This document shows positions 16,718 to 27,416 of a stretch of 33,852 bases of DNA, in pieces (within the stretch, counting starts at the first letter, position 1; the number at the start of each line of letters is the position of its first letter). Below the pieces are notes generated by a model that worked only from the letters and a program-made list of their open reading frames with translations, was not told where the DNA came from and searched no databases. Position numbers and translations under genes: made by a program. Source of the DNA: Cyanobacteriota bacterium (GTDB lineage Bacteria; Cyanobacteriota; Cyanobacteriia; Cyanobacteriales; Microcoleaceae); NCBI GenBank assembly GCA_025362325.1, contig JANYGO010000228.1, positions 1-33,852 on the forward strand, written 5' to 3'.

Positions 16718-16748
16718 CGAAGGAACAAGGAAGAGTTGACAGCCGTAG

Positions 16749-16803
16749 GGTGCGTGAGTTTAGTAATTCTGAATCATTATCGAAAATATCATGCTGACGC
16801 ACC
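16749..16803. repeat. Small inverted repeat GGTGCGT ... ACGCACC
   Basis: GTAGGGTGCGTGAG at the left and CATGCTGACGCACCATTC at the right give 7-base complementary arms (16749-16755 and 16797-16803) around an AT-rich loop. It resembles a common cyanobacterial interspersed repeat. From here to the axis at 16926 I see no gene, so the span 16678-17175 across the centre is non-coding. Confidence 0.5.
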
Positions 16804-16909
16804 ATTCATTCCGAGTCTGCATCAGTTATGAGATGAGACTTGAATAGCAAAATAGCTAGAATGCTACTCAAACCCAACCCCACAAAAACCATTTGTTCTT
16901 TTTAGGTAT

Positions 16910-16943
16910 GTTGTTGCGCGAAGAGCGCTCTTCGCGCAACAAC
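16910..16943. other. Palindrome axis (zero-spacer hairpin centre)
   Basis: Around the axis the sequence reads GCGAAGAGC then GCTCTTCGC, with the arms continuing outward as GTTGTTGC and GCAACAAC, without a single unpaired base. This is the join between the two 16.9-kb arms. No protelomerase-like gene or recognisable resolution site is present in the window. Confidence 0.9.
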
Positions 16944-17135
16944 ATACCTAAAAAGAACAAATGGTTTTTGTGGGGTTGGGTTTGAGTAGCATTCTAGCTA
17001 TTTTGCTATTCAAGTCTCATCTCATAACTGATGCAGACTCGGAATGAATGGTGCGTCAGCATGATATTTTCGATAATGATTCAGAATTACTAAACTCACG
17101 CACCCTACGGCTGTCAACTCTTCCTTGTTCCTTCG

Positions 17136-17175
17136 GTCAACTGTCAACTGTCAACTGTCAACTGTCAACTGTCAA
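17136..17175. repeat. Mirror copy: heptamer array CTGTCAA beside dnaN
   Basis: This is the reverse complement of the array at 16678-16717, with the same unit number. Identical length in both arms of an otherwise slippage-prone repeat argues that the arms come from one molecule. Confidence 0.9.
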
Positions 17176-18315
17176 TTAAGGTCGAAGCTGAACTGGCATC
17201 ACCAAGAATGTAGCATTGACTCCGCCCAAAGGCTGAAAAATTACAGGAGCAAGAGCACCGTTTAATTGCATTTGAATTTCGGAAGACTGAGCAGTTTTCA
17301 AAATGTCAACTAAGTATTTCACGTTGAAAGCAATATCTATGCTGTCTCCCGAAATCTGTGCCGGCATTGATTCTTTACCGCTACCGACATCCTTGGCATC
17401 TACCGACAAAGTGATTTCCTGATTCTCCTCGTCGATGCTGCATTTGAGAATATTATTTTTTTGGTCTGCAAAAACTGCAATTCTTTCTACTGCGGCTAAA
17501 AGCGATCGCCTTTCTAAGGTAATTTGCCGCTCAAAAGAGGGTGGAATCAACTGTCGGTATGCGGGATATTGCCCTTCCAAGGTGCGGGTGGTCAGCCGCT
17601 GGTCGGCCCATTCAAATACTACTTGACCCTGTTCAAAATGCAGGGTAACAGGTTCAGTCCACTGCTGCATCACTAGCATTCTTTCTACTTCACGCAATGC
17701 TTTAGCGGGGACTGTTACTTCAAATTCTTCTGCGCTTTCTTCGGCTGCGGCTTTTTCATTTGCAGTTTGAACTACTGCCAATCTGTGCCCGTCTGTCGCT
17801 GCAAATTCTAGGCAATCTTTTAGTACCTTTAAATGCACGCCTGCGAGTACCTGTTTTGCTTCGTCGGGGCTAGTCGCAAATAAAGTTCCTTTGAGTCCTT
17901 CTATCAAGGCTTCGGGCGGCAATTTCAGGATTTTTCCGGCTTCGATTGCGGGCAATTCTGGGAATTCTTCTGGGCCCATGCCTCTGACTTGGTAGCTGCC
18001 AGAACTACAAGTGAGATAAGCTACGGTATCCCCGGCTTCGTCTTCTAAAGTAATCTCTCCGCCTGGGAGTCTGGAAACAATATCGTTGAGCAATTTTGCG
18101 GGTATGGTAAAACTGCCGCCGCCAGTCACTTCTGCTGCGAAGCTGGTACGAATGCCCAAACTGAGATCGAAAGCTGTGAGGCTAACCCGCTGATTTTCCT
18201 CATCCGCGACTAAGAGCACGTTGGCTAGTACCGGATGTGTCGGGCGGGAGGGAACGGCCCGACTTACCAACGAGAGGTTGGCGTTGAGGTCACTTTGGGT
18301 GCAAACCAATTTCAT
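17176..18315 (-). CDS. dnaN: DNA polymerase III sliding clamp (mirror copy)
   Basis: This is the identical mirror of the beta clamp at 15538-16677, read on the minus strand towards the axis. The start is the ATG at 18313-18315, giving MKLVCTQSDLN and 379 residues, and it ends MPVQLRP. The two dnaN copies converge tail to tail across the palindrome centre with 498 non-coding bases between their stops. No amino-acid difference separates them, so it should not be counted as a second gene without independent evidence. Confidence 0.93.
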   Translation of the reverse strand: MKLVCTQSDLNANLSLVSRAVPSRPTHPVLANVLLVADEENQRVSLTAFDLSLGIRTSFAAEVTGGGSFTIPAKLLNDIVSRLPGGEITLEDEAGDTVAYLTCSSGSYQVRGMGPEEFPELPAIEAGKILKLPPEALIEGLKGTLFATSPDEAKQVLAGVHLKVLKDCLEFAATDGHRLAVVQTANEKAAAEESAEEFEVTVPAKALREVERMLVMQQWTEPVTLHFEQGQVVFEWADQRLTTRTLEGQYPAYRQLIPPSFERQITLERRSLLAAVERIAVFADQKNNILKCSIDEENQEITLSVDAKDVGSGKESMPAQISGDSIDIAFNVKYLVDILKTAQSSEIQMQLNGALAPVIFQPLGGVNATFLVMPVQLRP

Positions 18316-18492
18316 GGGAGGAAGGTTAATTAACCGGATTTGAAACAGAAGCAAATCGTATCACAGAAAGTCGGTGGGCAATCCGCAGGATTTTTAGCTT
18401 CGGGCTGGGGTTGCTTTTCTGGAGGTGGGGGCCGCGGTGGAAGAGGTTTTTACTTTTTTGAGTTAATTTTCTGGTCGATCGGGCTGTGCAAA

Positions 18493-18767
18493 CTGTGGAA
18501 AACCAATCTGAAATTATTGTCCAGCAAGCTTTATGTCAGATTGTCGCCTGTGGAAAACTTGTGGAAAAGTTTCTCTGGGTCGATCGCCCAACTCTCGAAC
18601 GTCAAAAAGTTTTTCCAGCCAGAGAGTTAAGGATGTTTAGGATGTCGATGATATCGGAGAATGTCCATGTTAAAAGCATCAGTAATGTTTTTCACAAACT
18701 TAGGGTGATTTGTCCACAGGTTTTTCCACAGCTAATATCAAATCCGATGCCACCAAATTTGATATTA
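18493..18767. other. oriC: Probable oriC with DnaA boxes (mirror copy)
   Basis: The same boxes appear inverted: TGTGGAAAA at 18494-18502, 18549-18557 and 18560-18568, and TTTTCCACA at 18722-18730. If the palindrome were real the molecule would carry two identical origins about 3.1 kb apart, which is biologically unlikely. Confidence 0.75.
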
Positions 18768-20106
18768 CCCACAGTCAGGAGACGACGCTGTAGCGTTTCC
18801 CTACAATTGGCGATCGTTACATTACATTCTAGCGAGGTATTGAGCCGAGATCCGTTCCTAACTTAAGCATTCAGCTAATTCTAGTGAGGACATGATTGTT
18901 TACCGTCAATGCCTCAAATCCTTAAGTCTATGAAATGCTTGATGAATTTCAGATTCTGTAACTGCACCATATCCAAGCACCAAGTAGTAATTTACCTCTT
19001 TTACCTTATGCACATAATAAGCTTCCCCTGACCACAAACCCACTCCTCGTTCTGCTGCGAGATCCACAATCTCGTCTGCGGGCTGATTAGGTGGAAGCTT
19101 AATCCCAAACTGCATACCACCACCTGGGAGTTGCCAACTCCACTCTGGAAACAACTCTCGTAAATACGTAGCGATCGAGTCTCGTTTCTGACGATAATGA
19201 ATTCGCATCCGTCGCAGGTGACGTTCCACAGCTCCAGATTCTAACAGTTTCGCGACCCAACGTTGCAAGACTAAACTCGTCCCACCATCCAACTGCCACC
19301 GAATATCAACTAGGCGCCGAATAATTTCTGGATGAGCCACAATCTACCCTAGTCGTAAACTATTAAATAATAGCTTGGAAAAGGTGCCCATGTAAACGAC
19401 TCGTCCTCCCCAATCTCCAGCTTTTAATGCAGGTAATGGATGCCGATCGTAATAAAACTCACTATCATAATCATCTTCAACGATCAGGGCATCCTGTGCT
19501 TGGGCCAGTTGCAACAAAGCCGATCGACGACTGGGCGACAGAGTTACACCTTGAGGAAAATGATGTTCGGGCATCACGTAGTGGATTCGAGCAGAATAGG
19601 CATCCTCAGTTAAGCGCACTCCTTCCGAATCTACGGGACAGGCAATTCCTTTCATACCTCGCATGATGAAATTTTGAGGAATAGCTAGATAACCGGGAGT
19701 CCCATAGCTAATGCTGCCACCATAAGGCGCAACCAGCAGATTCAGGAGAGCAGAGGAATGCTGCGATCCATGAGTAATTAAAACTTGATTCGGTTCAGCT
19801 TGAATACCTCGTGTCGGTAGAACCTGTTGACAGAGTGCCTGAATGAGTTCTAAATCTCCATTATCTTTCTTGTAATGACTCAATTCAGGAATAGCTTGGC
19901 GAATCATCTGATTCAATGTTTGCTGCATAGTCTTGAGTGGTAGGCGATCGACTTGAGCAAGGCTTGGTGTGAAGCAGATTTTGTCTGTATCCCGATCGTC
20001 TGCTTGAAAGGTATAGGAGGCTTCAGTTAATAGCCACTTCGGAAATGCCTCTGTGTTGCGAATCTTATCTTCTAGTTGTAAGACTGGAATTTGAGTAACG
20101 ACAGTA

Positions 20107-21269
20107 TAGCATTTATCAGAAAGATGAGGTATGATATAACTGAGTTGAACGGAGTGAAAAATATAAAACCCCAAAATGTTATGCAATCTAATTAAATGGA
20201 GCGCGAGGGAGCAGTCGCTCGACCCAGAGGAGTGACGGGATTCACAGCAGTCACTCGAATCACAAGTATCAAGGATTTTAGCAAGTATCACACATTAGTA
20301 AAAATGAAAACTTATTCTGTTGATTTTAGACAAAAAATTATGGATGTGTACCATAATGAACCGCTGTCACAAAGAGCAATAGCCAACCGTTTTTGTGTAG
20401 CCCTAAGTTTCGTCCAAAAATTGATTAAACAGTATCGCGAGACCCAAAATATTGCTCCTCGAACTGAGCGATGCGGAGTCAAACTCAAACTCAATGCAGA
20501 ACAACTGTTGATTTTAGCAGAATTGATTGAAGCAAATAATGATGCAACTCTCGAAGAACTCCGTTATTTACTCTACCAAAAAATTGGTTTTACCATCAGC
20601 ATAGCAACGATGGGAAGAATGGCAAAACTCTTAAACATGACGTTGAAAAAAAAACACTTTTCCCGTCAGCGAAAGGCACTGACAGAGTTCAGGGCCTGCG
20701 ATATGAGTTCTGGCAAAAAATCCGAGAACTTTGTTTCAAAGACTTAATATTCATTGATGAATCTGGAGTTAACTTGGCAATGGTTAGGTTATATGCTCGG
20801 TCTTTAAAAGGCTCAAGAGCCAAGGGACTAAAACCGAATAAACGCGGAAAAAATGTCTCAATAATTGGAGCTATATCGGTCAATGAAGTCCTAACATCAG
20901 TCAATTTAACAGGTACAACCGATGGAATTACATTTGAGGCTTTTATCATCCGAAAGTTAGTACCAAAATTATGGAAAGGTGCTTGTGTAGTGATGGATAA
21001 TTGCACTATTCATACCGGAGAAGAAATAGAAAAAGCCATCAAAAAGAAAGGGGCAAAATTAATATACTTGTCGCCCTATTCGCCAGATTTCTCACCCATT
21101 GAAAATTTATGGTCAAAACTCAAAAACATTCTCCGTTCTATCAAGACGACTAATTATCGAGAATTAGCAAAAGCACTCTTAGTTTGCCTTCAATCAAGTT
21201 ACATTATCGGATCTTTGGAATTGGTTTACTCACTGCTGTTATTGTACCTCATCTTTGTAAAAAATGCTA
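20107..21269 (+). mobile_element. IS630-family insertion sequence (mirror copy)
   Basis: The element has the same TA-flanked 1163-base length and terminal repeats as the left copy, here with the transposase on the plus strand. Because it sits at the mirrored base of mocR, it was not acquired by an independent transposition. Confidence 0.9.
20304..20747 (+). CDS. IS630 transposase frame A (mirror copy)
   Basis: This encodes the helix-turn-helix half, starting at the ATG at 20304 (MKTYSVDFRQK). The A9 slippery run is at 20646-20654, in frame as AAA AAA AAA. A -1 slip leads into TLFPSAKGTDRVQGLRYEFW in frame B. Without the slip the product ends at 20747. Confidence 0.83.
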   Translation: MKTYSVDFRQKIMDVYHNEPLSQRAIANRFCVALSFVQKLIKQYRETQNIAPRTERCGVKLKLNAEQLLILAELIEANNDATLEELRYLLYQKIGFTISIATMGRMAKLLNMTLKKKHFSRQRKALTEFRACDMSSGKKSENFVSKT

Positions 21270-21370
21270 TACCATGTCCTACTTTGCCTGTGCAGTACCC
21301 TTGTGCACACAGTTCTTCATACGCTAGAACAACTGTTCGACGAGCAATTGCCAATTCGATCGCCAGTTGA
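20648..21370 (+). CDS. IS630 transposase frame B, DDE domain (mirror copy)
   Basis: The catalytic residues lie in LIFIDESG, VVMDNCTIHTG and FSPIENLW. The reading frame leaves the element at 21269 and continues about 33 codons into antisense mocR, to the stop at 21368-21370, exactly as in the left copy. Confidence 0.8.
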   Translation, partial: KKTLFPSAKGTDRVQGLRYEFWQKIRELCFKDLIFIDESGVNLAMVRLYARSLKGSRAKGLKPNKRGKNVSIIGAISVNEVLTSVNLTGTTDGITFEAFIIRKLVPKLWKGACVVMDNCTIHTGEEIEKAIKKKGAKLIYLSPYSPDFSPIENLWSKLKNILRSIKTTNYRELAKALLVCLQSSYIIGSLELVYSLLLLYLIFVKNAIPCPTLPVQYPCAHSSSYARTTVRRAIANSIAS

Positions 21371-21662
21371 CGACTGGGAGGTAGCTGTGTACCTGCCGCT
21401 AGTGTACCTGACGCGATCGCATTGCGAATCTGCTCCAATATTTGTAGGTAATACGGAAGATGTTTAGAGGTTTTATCTAAATCGATATGCAGCATATTGG
21501 TACATAAAAATAGCCACTAATTAGATCGTGACATTAGACAAATCAATCTAGCACAGAGTCCCCTGGACTGAGGAAATTAATAATTTCCGCCTCCAGATGA
21601 GTTTAATCAGCTTGATTGTGGAACTGGCCGGAGATCCCGTTAAGCGAGAATGGTGCAATATC

Positions 21663-22931
21663 TTAGGTTGAACTAAGTGAGGCAAAAATACGCTCAATTA
21701 CCAGCAGTGCTTGAGAGACTTCTTCAGCAGTTACAATTAGAGGCGGAACAAAACGAATTGCATGAAGATTAGTAGTAATCAACAGTAAGCCTTTATTCAA
21801 TGTTGCTTGAACAATATCAGTTGGAGTGAGTGTGCTGTTTGGCTTAAGGATAAGTCCATTTAAAAGTCCCCAGCCACGCAGATCTTGAATATATTGCGGA
21901 TAGCGATCGCCAATTTGCTTCAAGCCATTTCTTAGCTGCTCTCCGCGCTGCTGCACATTACTCAGTAGATTGTCCGCCAAGAGTGTTTGACCTACTGTTA
22001 GAGCAACCGCACAGGCAAGCGGATTTCCACCAAACGTGCTGCCGTGATCCCCAGGCCCAAAGACGTTGCAGAATTCTTTACAGAGCGTTGCGCCGATTGG
22101 AATACCACCTCCTAATCCCTTTGCCACCGTCAAAATATCTGGTTCAACACCGAGATGTTGATATCCCCAAAACGTTCCAGAACGACCTATCCCAGTCTGA
22201 ATCTCATCCAGGACTAAGAGGATACCTAAATCATCACAACGTTGTCGAACATACTGAAAATAAGATAAGTCACCAGGATGAACACCCCCCTCTCCTTGCA
22301 AGGGTTCCAGCATAATTGCTGCGATACAAGGCTCGTCTTGATTAAGATCGTTAATTGCTTGATCTAGCGCAGCAATATTGTTGTAGGGAACATAGTAAAA
22401 TCCCGGTACTAAAGGGGTAAAATCCTTTTGGTATTTTCCCTGACCAGTTGCCGTTAAAGTAGCTAACGTGCGTCCGTGAAAACTGTTGTGGGCTGTAATA
22501 ATAATAGGGTTTTCAATCTGATGAATAGTCTTAGCATATTTACGTGCTAACTTTATAGCAGTTTCATTGGCTTCTCCTCCAGAATTAGAAAAGAAAACGC
22601 GATCGCAACAAGAATGTTCGACTAGCCATTTTGCCAACTTTCCCTGCAATGGAATGTGGTATAAATTCGATACCTGATGTAACTTTTGAATCTGTTGTGT
22701 TACTGCTTCTATCATTAAAGGGTTGGCGTGTCCTAAGCTGCACGTAGCAATACCTGCTGCAAAATCCAGATATTGGCGCCCTTCAACATCCCAGACCCAA
22801 CAGCCAGCACCACGTTCTAGAGTAATCGGATAACGGCGGTAGGTCGTCATCAAGTAATTGTCTAAATTGTCCTGTTCCAAAACTTCCTCTTTAGATAAGG
22901 TATTAATCGATGCACAAGATTTGACTTTCAT
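21663..22931 (-). CDS. Class III PLP aminotransferase, ArgD-like (mirror copy)
   Basis: This is the identical 422-residue product to 10922-12190: SNSGGEANE, LDEIQTGIGR and the PLP lysine in TVAKGLGGG are all intact. On this arm it precedes the broken mocR on the minus strand. It should not be treated as a paralogue. Confidence 0.86.
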   Translation of the reverse strand: MKVKSCASINTLSKEEVLEQDNLDNYLMTTYRRYPITLERGAGCWVWDVEGRQYLDFAAGIATCSLGHANPLMIEAVTQQIQKLHQVSNLYHIPLQGKLAKWLVEHSCCDRVFFSNSGGEANETAIKLARKYAKTIHQIENPIIITAHNSFHGRTLATLTATGQGKYQKDFTPLVPGFYYVPYNNIAALDQAINDLNQDEPCIAAIMLEPLQGEGGVHPGDLSYFQYVRQRCDDLGILLVLDEIQTGIGRSGTFWGYQHLGVEPDILTVAKGLGGGIPIGATLCKEFCNVFGPGDHGSTFGGNPLACAVALTVGQTLLADNLLSNVQQRGEQLRNGLKQIGDRYPQYIQDLRGWGLLNGLILKPNSTLTPTDIVQATLNKGLLLITTNLHAIRFVPPLIVTAEEVSQALLVIERIFASLSST

Positions 22932-23040
22932 TTCTAATCAATCAACTAAATGTTCCGATGCCAATTAAAGTTAATTACTCAATTATTGGATAAACATCAC
23001 TTAATTTGCAAAAATCTAAATGGTAAATTCACTCCCATTT

Positions 23041-23604
23041 TTAAAAAAAAAGACGTATAAAAATCGTTGTCAACACACTAAATAAAAAATTGATATTAAG
23101 TGGAAGTAACGAATGGAGCAAACAAAATACAAATGAACCAGCTAAAGCACTTGTCATGTAAATTTCTTTGCATAATACTGACGGTATCTCTCCCAGCAAC
23201 ATATCCTTTAACATTCCACCCCCTGCTGCGCTAACCATCCCTAAAAGCAAAGTCCCTGCCAAAGTTGTCTCGCTTTGAATTGCTTTTTCTGTTCCAATTG
23301 CAGCGAATATTCCCAATCCTAAAGCATCCAAAATGAGCAGAAATTGATAATTCAAAATAAAAAACGTGGAAAATAAGAACGTCATCATTGTTGCCAGAAA
23401 AACCATAGGTAAATACCAAGAATTATAGAAGGCTGCAACCGGAATATCCAAAATCAGATCTCGAATAATTCCTCCTCCAAGTCCTGTAACACAGCCCAAG
23501 AGAAATGCACCTAAAAGATCAATCCCTTTGAGTAATCCAGCAATAACTCCTACCGCTGCAAAGGCAAATGTTCCAACTAAATCAAAAATGAGCACAGTGT
23601 TCAT
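23041..23604 (-). CDS. TRIC / glycine-transporter-type membrane protein (mirror copy)
   Basis: This is the identical 187-residue two-repeat membrane protein, with GGGIIRD in the first half and GGGMLKD in the second. It starts 19 bases after the mirror glyA stop on the minus strand. Confidence 0.86.
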   Translation of the reverse strand: MNTVLIFDLVGTFAFAAVGVIAGLLKGIDLLGAFLLGCVTGLGGGIIRDLILDIPVAAFYNSWYLPMVFLATMMTFLFSTFFILNYQFLLILDALGLGIFAAIGTEKAIQSETTLAGTLLLGMVSAAGGGMLKDMLLGEIPSVLCKEIYMTSALAGSFVFCLLHSLLPLNINFLFSVLTTIFIRLFF

Positions 23605-23623
23605 AGATCAGAGTAAAAGTTGC

Positions 23624-24919
23624 TTAGCAAGCACCAGAGGCAAGGAACAATGGCTTCTGATTGAGATGAGGATAGAGTGGGAAAGCTTCACACAGTTGCG
23701 CGATGCGCTGACGACACTGTTGGGCGATCGCAAGATCGCTGGGATTCAAAAGACATACACTAATAATTTCTCCAATCTCTGCAAACTCGATGCTGCTCAT
23801 ACCACGAGTTGTGAGCGCTGGAGAGCCTAACCGGATGCCACTTGTAACCCACGGTAGCTGGATGTCAAAGGGAATGGTGTTTTTGTTGACAGTAATGTTA
23901 ATATTACTTAGCAGTCGATCGGCTTGTTTTCCTGTCAGTTTCAGTGGACGCAGGTCAATAAGCAAAAGATGATTATCAGTGCCACCACTCACTATTCTGA
24001 TTCCCTGTGCTTGGAGTCGATCGGCTAGAACTTGAGCATTCGCAACTACCTGTCGAATATAGTCCTTAAATTCGGGCTGGAGAGCTTCAGCGAAGGCGAT
24101 CGCCTTTGCAGCAATTATATGTTCTAATGGGCCTCCCTGAGTACCCGGAAATACCGCTCGATCGAGTTGTTTACCCAACTCTGGATCGCGACTAAGAATC
24201 AGACCTCCTCTAGGGCCGCGCAGGGTTTTATGGGTGGTTGTCGTCACAACGTCGCAATAGGCAACTGGACTGGGATGATAGCCGGTGGCAACCAATCCAG
24301 CGATATGAGACATATCCGCTAGCAAGTAAGCATTGACTTCATTGGCGATCGATCGAAACTGCTTAAAGTCAATTTGGCGGGGATAAGCCGTATACCCACA
24401 AATAATCAGTTGCGGTTTATGCTGATGAGCAAGTTCACGAATCTGCTGATAATCCAGCATTTCTGTTTCAGGATTAACGCCATAATGAACAGTACAAAAC
24501 AATTGCCCGGAAAGATTGACGGGTGAACCGTGAGTCAGATGTCCACCGTGAGATAAATCGAGGCTGAGAATAGTATCTCCTGGTTTTAACAAAGCTGAGA
24601 AAACCGCAAAATTGGCTTGTGAACCTGAATGCGGTTGAACATTTGCATATGCTGCATCAAAGAGTTGTTTAGCCCGATTAATTGCCAATTGCTCAATTTT
24701 ATCGATAAACTCACATCCTCCGTAGTAGCGTTTACCAGGAAGTCCTTCAGCATATTTATTAGTCAATACAGATCCCTGAGCAGCTAGTACACTAGGGGAT
24801 GTAAAATTTTCACTGGCAATCAGTTCTAGATGATTCTGTTGTCGTTGAAGTTCACACTCAATCAGCTCAGCAACTACGGGATCGGTTTCAGTCAAAAAAT
24901 CAAAGTTAGATTTAGGCAT
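23624..24919 (-). CDS. glyA: Serine hydroxymethyltransferase (mirror copy)
   Basis: This is the identical 431-residue SHMT with the PLP lysine in [10 protein letters not shown] and the ADMSHIAG motif. It lies between the mirror MOSC and TRIC genes with the same 36- and 19-base spacings. Confidence 0.93.
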   Translation of the reverse strand: MPKSNFDFLTETDPVVAELIECELQRQQNHLELIASENFTSPSVLAAQGSVLTNKYAEGLPGKRYYGGCEFIDKIEQLAINRAKQLFDAAYANVQPHSGSQANFAVFSALLKPGDTILSLDLSHGGHLTHGSPVNLSGQLFCTVHYGVNPETEMLDYQQIRELAHQHKPQLIICGYTAYPRQIDFKQFRSIANEVNAYLLADMSHIAGLVATGYHPSPVAYCDVVTTTTHKTLRGPRGGLILSRDPELGKQLDRAVFPGTQGGPLEHIIAAKAIAFAEALQPEFKDYIRQVVANAQVLADRLQAQGIRIVSGGTDNHLLLIDLRPLKLTGKQADRLLSNINITVNKNTIPFDIQLPWVTSGIRLGSPALTTRGMSSIEFAEIGEIISVCLLNPSDLAIAQQCRQRIAQLCEAFPLYPHLNQKPLFLASGAC

Positions 24920-24955
24920 GATGGAATATAAGATGGTTTACTTCTCGAAATTCAC

Positions 24956-25675
24956 CTATTCATTTTCACCAATCAACCGAGGTTTAGAATCGGGATTAAT
25001 GCCTCGATTAGCTCGATTTGCTAAGGTATGTTGCCAGTTGGGAGCCAGCAGTGGACATATAGCTAGGGAGGTCGCCAGTTCGCGATCTTTGAGATGTTGA
25101 TGCATGATTTCATTAGCACGGGCGATCGTCCATTGTGGATAGGGGCGATCGACTAAAGTGATGAGTTGATTTGGTGCTACATATCCTTCTCGTAAAACCC
25201 GAAAATACCAGCCCGTCCGACCGTTTTGTTGCACCTGCAACGCGAGATCTTTAATGCGCCATCGTCGCGACAATTTCCAGCATGGCTGACGGGGTTGGGA
25301 AACTTGAACTAAAGCATCACCAATTTCATAGGTATCACCAATACAGACTGACGACTCTGTTTGTCCAACAATCGTGAAGTTTTCTCCAAATGCTCCATAC
25401 CCTAATTCTGGAAGCATTAATTGCCGTTGCCATTCGCGATAATGTTCAGTCGCGTAAGCAAGTACGGCTTTTTCAGATCCGCCATGATGGCGTAAATCGG
25501 CTTGTCCATCACCATCTAAATTCGTTTTCCCTAGCCATACAGAGCGATCGATCGACTCTTTAAAAAATCCAGTAAACCAAGGACGATCCATTGGATTAAG
25601 AGCACTTTCTGTCCCTAGATTTCTAGGCAAACCCACTTGAATTGAAACTAAATAGGCCCTATCTATCAAACTCAT
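24956..25675 (-). CDS. MOSC-domain protein, YiiM-like (mirror copy)
   Basis: This is identical to the left copy, with the conserved cysteine in SQPRQPCWKL. The preferred ATG is at 25673-25675; the alternative upstream pair at 25703-25705 would add 10 residues. Confidence 0.82.
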   Translation of the reverse strand: MSLIDRAYLVSIQVGLPRNLGTESALNPMDRPWFTGFFKESIDRSVWLGKTNLDGDGQADLRHHGGSEKAVLAYATEHYREWQRQLMLPELGYGAFGENFTIVGQTESSVCIGDTYEIGDALVQVSQPRQPCWKLSRRWRIKDLALQVQQNGRTGWYFRVLREGYVAPNQLITLVDRPYPQWTIARANEIMHQHLKDRELATSLAICPLLAPNWQHTLANRANRGINPDSKPRLIGENE

Positions 25676-25716
25676 AAGAAAAATTTGTGCAATGGATGCC
25701 ATCATATCTAAGTAAT

Positions 25717-26057
25717 GGACTTATGTCATGAGCCAATTTAGGATATTTTTTGTGTACCAATTTGCCACAAAGGGCAAGATTACAGTTCAGACTACTTAAT
25801 AAATCTCGAACTTTCAACGAAACTTTTAGGACTAAGACCAATTTTTTATGAGGCCCCGTAGAATCCGATCGCCCTGGCGCCCCCCTTAATAAGGGGGGGA
25901 CAAGATTCCGATCAAAGTCCCCCTTATTAAGGGGGATGCGAGGGGGATCGAGATATGTGGAACTTCACATTAAATTGGTATAAGACCAAGCATTCTGAGG
26001 AAATATCCCAGAATTGGTACACTCAAAATATATCGAATTGGATCATTACATAAGTCC
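25717..26057. mobile_element. MITE-like element (mirror copy)
   Basis: GGACTTATG-type terminal repeats face each other with the AAT/AAT flank (ATT on the other strand). The internal palindromic repeat copy is at 25866-25950. It fills the non-coding gap between the mirror MOSC and AurF-like genes. Confidence 0.62.
25866..25950. repeat. Palindromic repeat copy C (mirror copy)
   Basis: This is the reverse complement of 7903-7987, with CCTTAATAAGGGGG-type modules around the CTTGTCC core. Confidence 0.78.
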
Positions 26058-26133
26058 AATGAGCCGGTATCATCTATAGTAGTAAACGTTCGTAACAAAT
26101 GAAACGGAGCTGGTTGAAAATTGTAAATATTTA

Positions 26134-26673
26134 TTGCCTGTAACGTTGTTTCCCTTAATGTCAAGGAGCGTTCTCATCGAGAAAATTATTGCTGAACATC
26201 AAACTCGGCTGTCGCCCCATCTCATTCAACTGTTTTTTGTCACGATCTCAGAAACTCTGGTGACAAAGGTTCTTAACAATGTTCCCCACGATCCTCAAGT
26301 CTCTCCTATTGTCCGTGCGGTTGTCGGCGATCATGCGGCTGACGAAGCGTTGCACAGCGTTTATTTCCGTGGCTTGTTCCCCATCCTTTGGCAAAGCCTT
26401 GCATCCTATGAGCAAGAGGAAATGGGACAATTACTGCCACAACTAATCTGGGCATTTCTGGGTTCCGATCGCCAATTAGAATACAGTATTCTGCGGCGTT
26501 TAGGCTTTAATGCAAACGATTCGGAAGGAATTCTAGAAGAGGTTTACGTACCCAGCCAAATTGCTAAATTTGTTCGACGAACTGCCAATCCAACCTTAAA
26601 AATGTTTGCAGCCGCTGGAGTGTTCGACGATCGTACAATTGAGCAAGTTTTCGCAGATTACGAATTGATTTGA
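26134..26673 (+). CDS. AurF-like diiron oxygenase, N-terminally truncated (mirror copy)
   Basis: This is the identical 179-residue remnant with the ISETL glutamate and GDHAADEALH ligands but no first ligand pair. It overlaps the mirror amidotransferase by 4 bases. The same truncation in both arms shows that the deletion predates the duplication or read fold-back. Confidence 0.58.
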   Translation: MPVTLFPLMSRSVLIEKIIAEHQTRLSPHLIQLFFVTISETLVTKVLNNVPHDPQVSPIVRAVVGDHAADEALHSVYFRGLFPILWQSLASYEQEEMGQLLPQLIWAFLGSDRQLEYSILRRLGFNANDSEGILEEVYVPSQIAKFVRRTANPTLKMFAAAGVFDDRTIEQVFADYELI

Positions 26674-27401
26674 GGGTGACTACTTTGAAACACGCCACTG
26701 TCATTAGACATATTGCCTTTGAGGATCTGGGAACTTTAGCTGAAGCATTGCATCACAAAAACTACACAGTCAGATATCTAGAAGCTGGATCGGATGATTT
26801 GACTCAGATCGATCGCAACACAAATTTGCTAGTGATTCTTGGAGGCCCAATTGGAGCCTACGATGAGCAAGATTATCCATTCCTAATTGATGAGTTACAT
26901 CTATTGGAATATCGTCTTGCTAACGATTTGCCTACGCTAGGGATTTGCTTGGGGGCACAGTTGATGGCTCGTGCTTTAGGGGCGAAAGTCTATCCTGGAT
27001 CGCAAAAAGAGATTGGATGGTCTCCTCTAAAGATGAGTCTAGAAGGCCAGCAAACAGCACTGGCTCACTTAGCAGGAGATAAAACAGCCGTTCTCCACTG
27101 GCATGGAGATACCTTCGATCTGCCTACTGATAGCACTCATTTAGCGGCTAGCGCGATTTACCACAACCAAGCTTTTTCCTGGAAACAAGCAGGATTAGCA
27201 TTGCAGTTTCATCCAGAAGTCACAGCTCAAGGATTAGAGCGGTGGTTCATTGGTCATGCGTGTGAAATTGGAGCAACGCCGGATCTCACAGTCGCTAAAC
27301 TTCGAGAGGATACCATTCGTTATGCTGGACAGTTATCAGTTCAAGCAGGGAAGTTGTGGGAAGATTGGTTAGCGTCTTTACCGCAGGCTGTAAAACTCTA
27401 A
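26670..27401 (+). CDS. Class I glutamine amidotransferase (mirror copy)
   Basis: This is the identical 243-residue GATase1 with the nucleophile in LGICLGAQL and the HPE partner motif. The start is TTG at 26670, or GTG at 26676; the TTGA overlap with the preceding stop suggests coupled translation. Confidence 0.86.
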   Translation: MRVTTLKHATVIRHIAFEDLGTLAEALHHKNYTVRYLEAGSDDLTQIDRNTNLLVILGGPIGAYDEQDYPFLIDELHLLEYRLANDLPTLGICLGAQLMARALGAKVYPGSQKEIGWSPLKMSLEGQQTALAHLAGDKTAVLHWHGDTFDLPTDSTHLAASAIYHNQAFSWKQAGLALQFHPEVTAQGLERWFIGHACEIGATPDLTVAKLREDTIRYAGQLSVQAGKLWEDWLASLPQAVKL

Positions 27402-27416
27402 CAACAGAACAGCCTT

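Larger units (their letters stand above)
18906..21495 (-). pseudogene. MocR/PdxR-type regulator pseudogene (mirror copy)
   Basis: This carries the same two lesions as the left copy: an IS630 at 20107-21269 after codon 75 (KVGHG), and a nonsense codon at 19344-19346 after LRLG. Sharing both an IS insertion and a point mutation, with no private change, means the arms were copied after both events or are the same DNA read twice. The winged-helix part is 21271-21495 and the PLP-domain part is 18906-20105. Confidence 0.88.
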
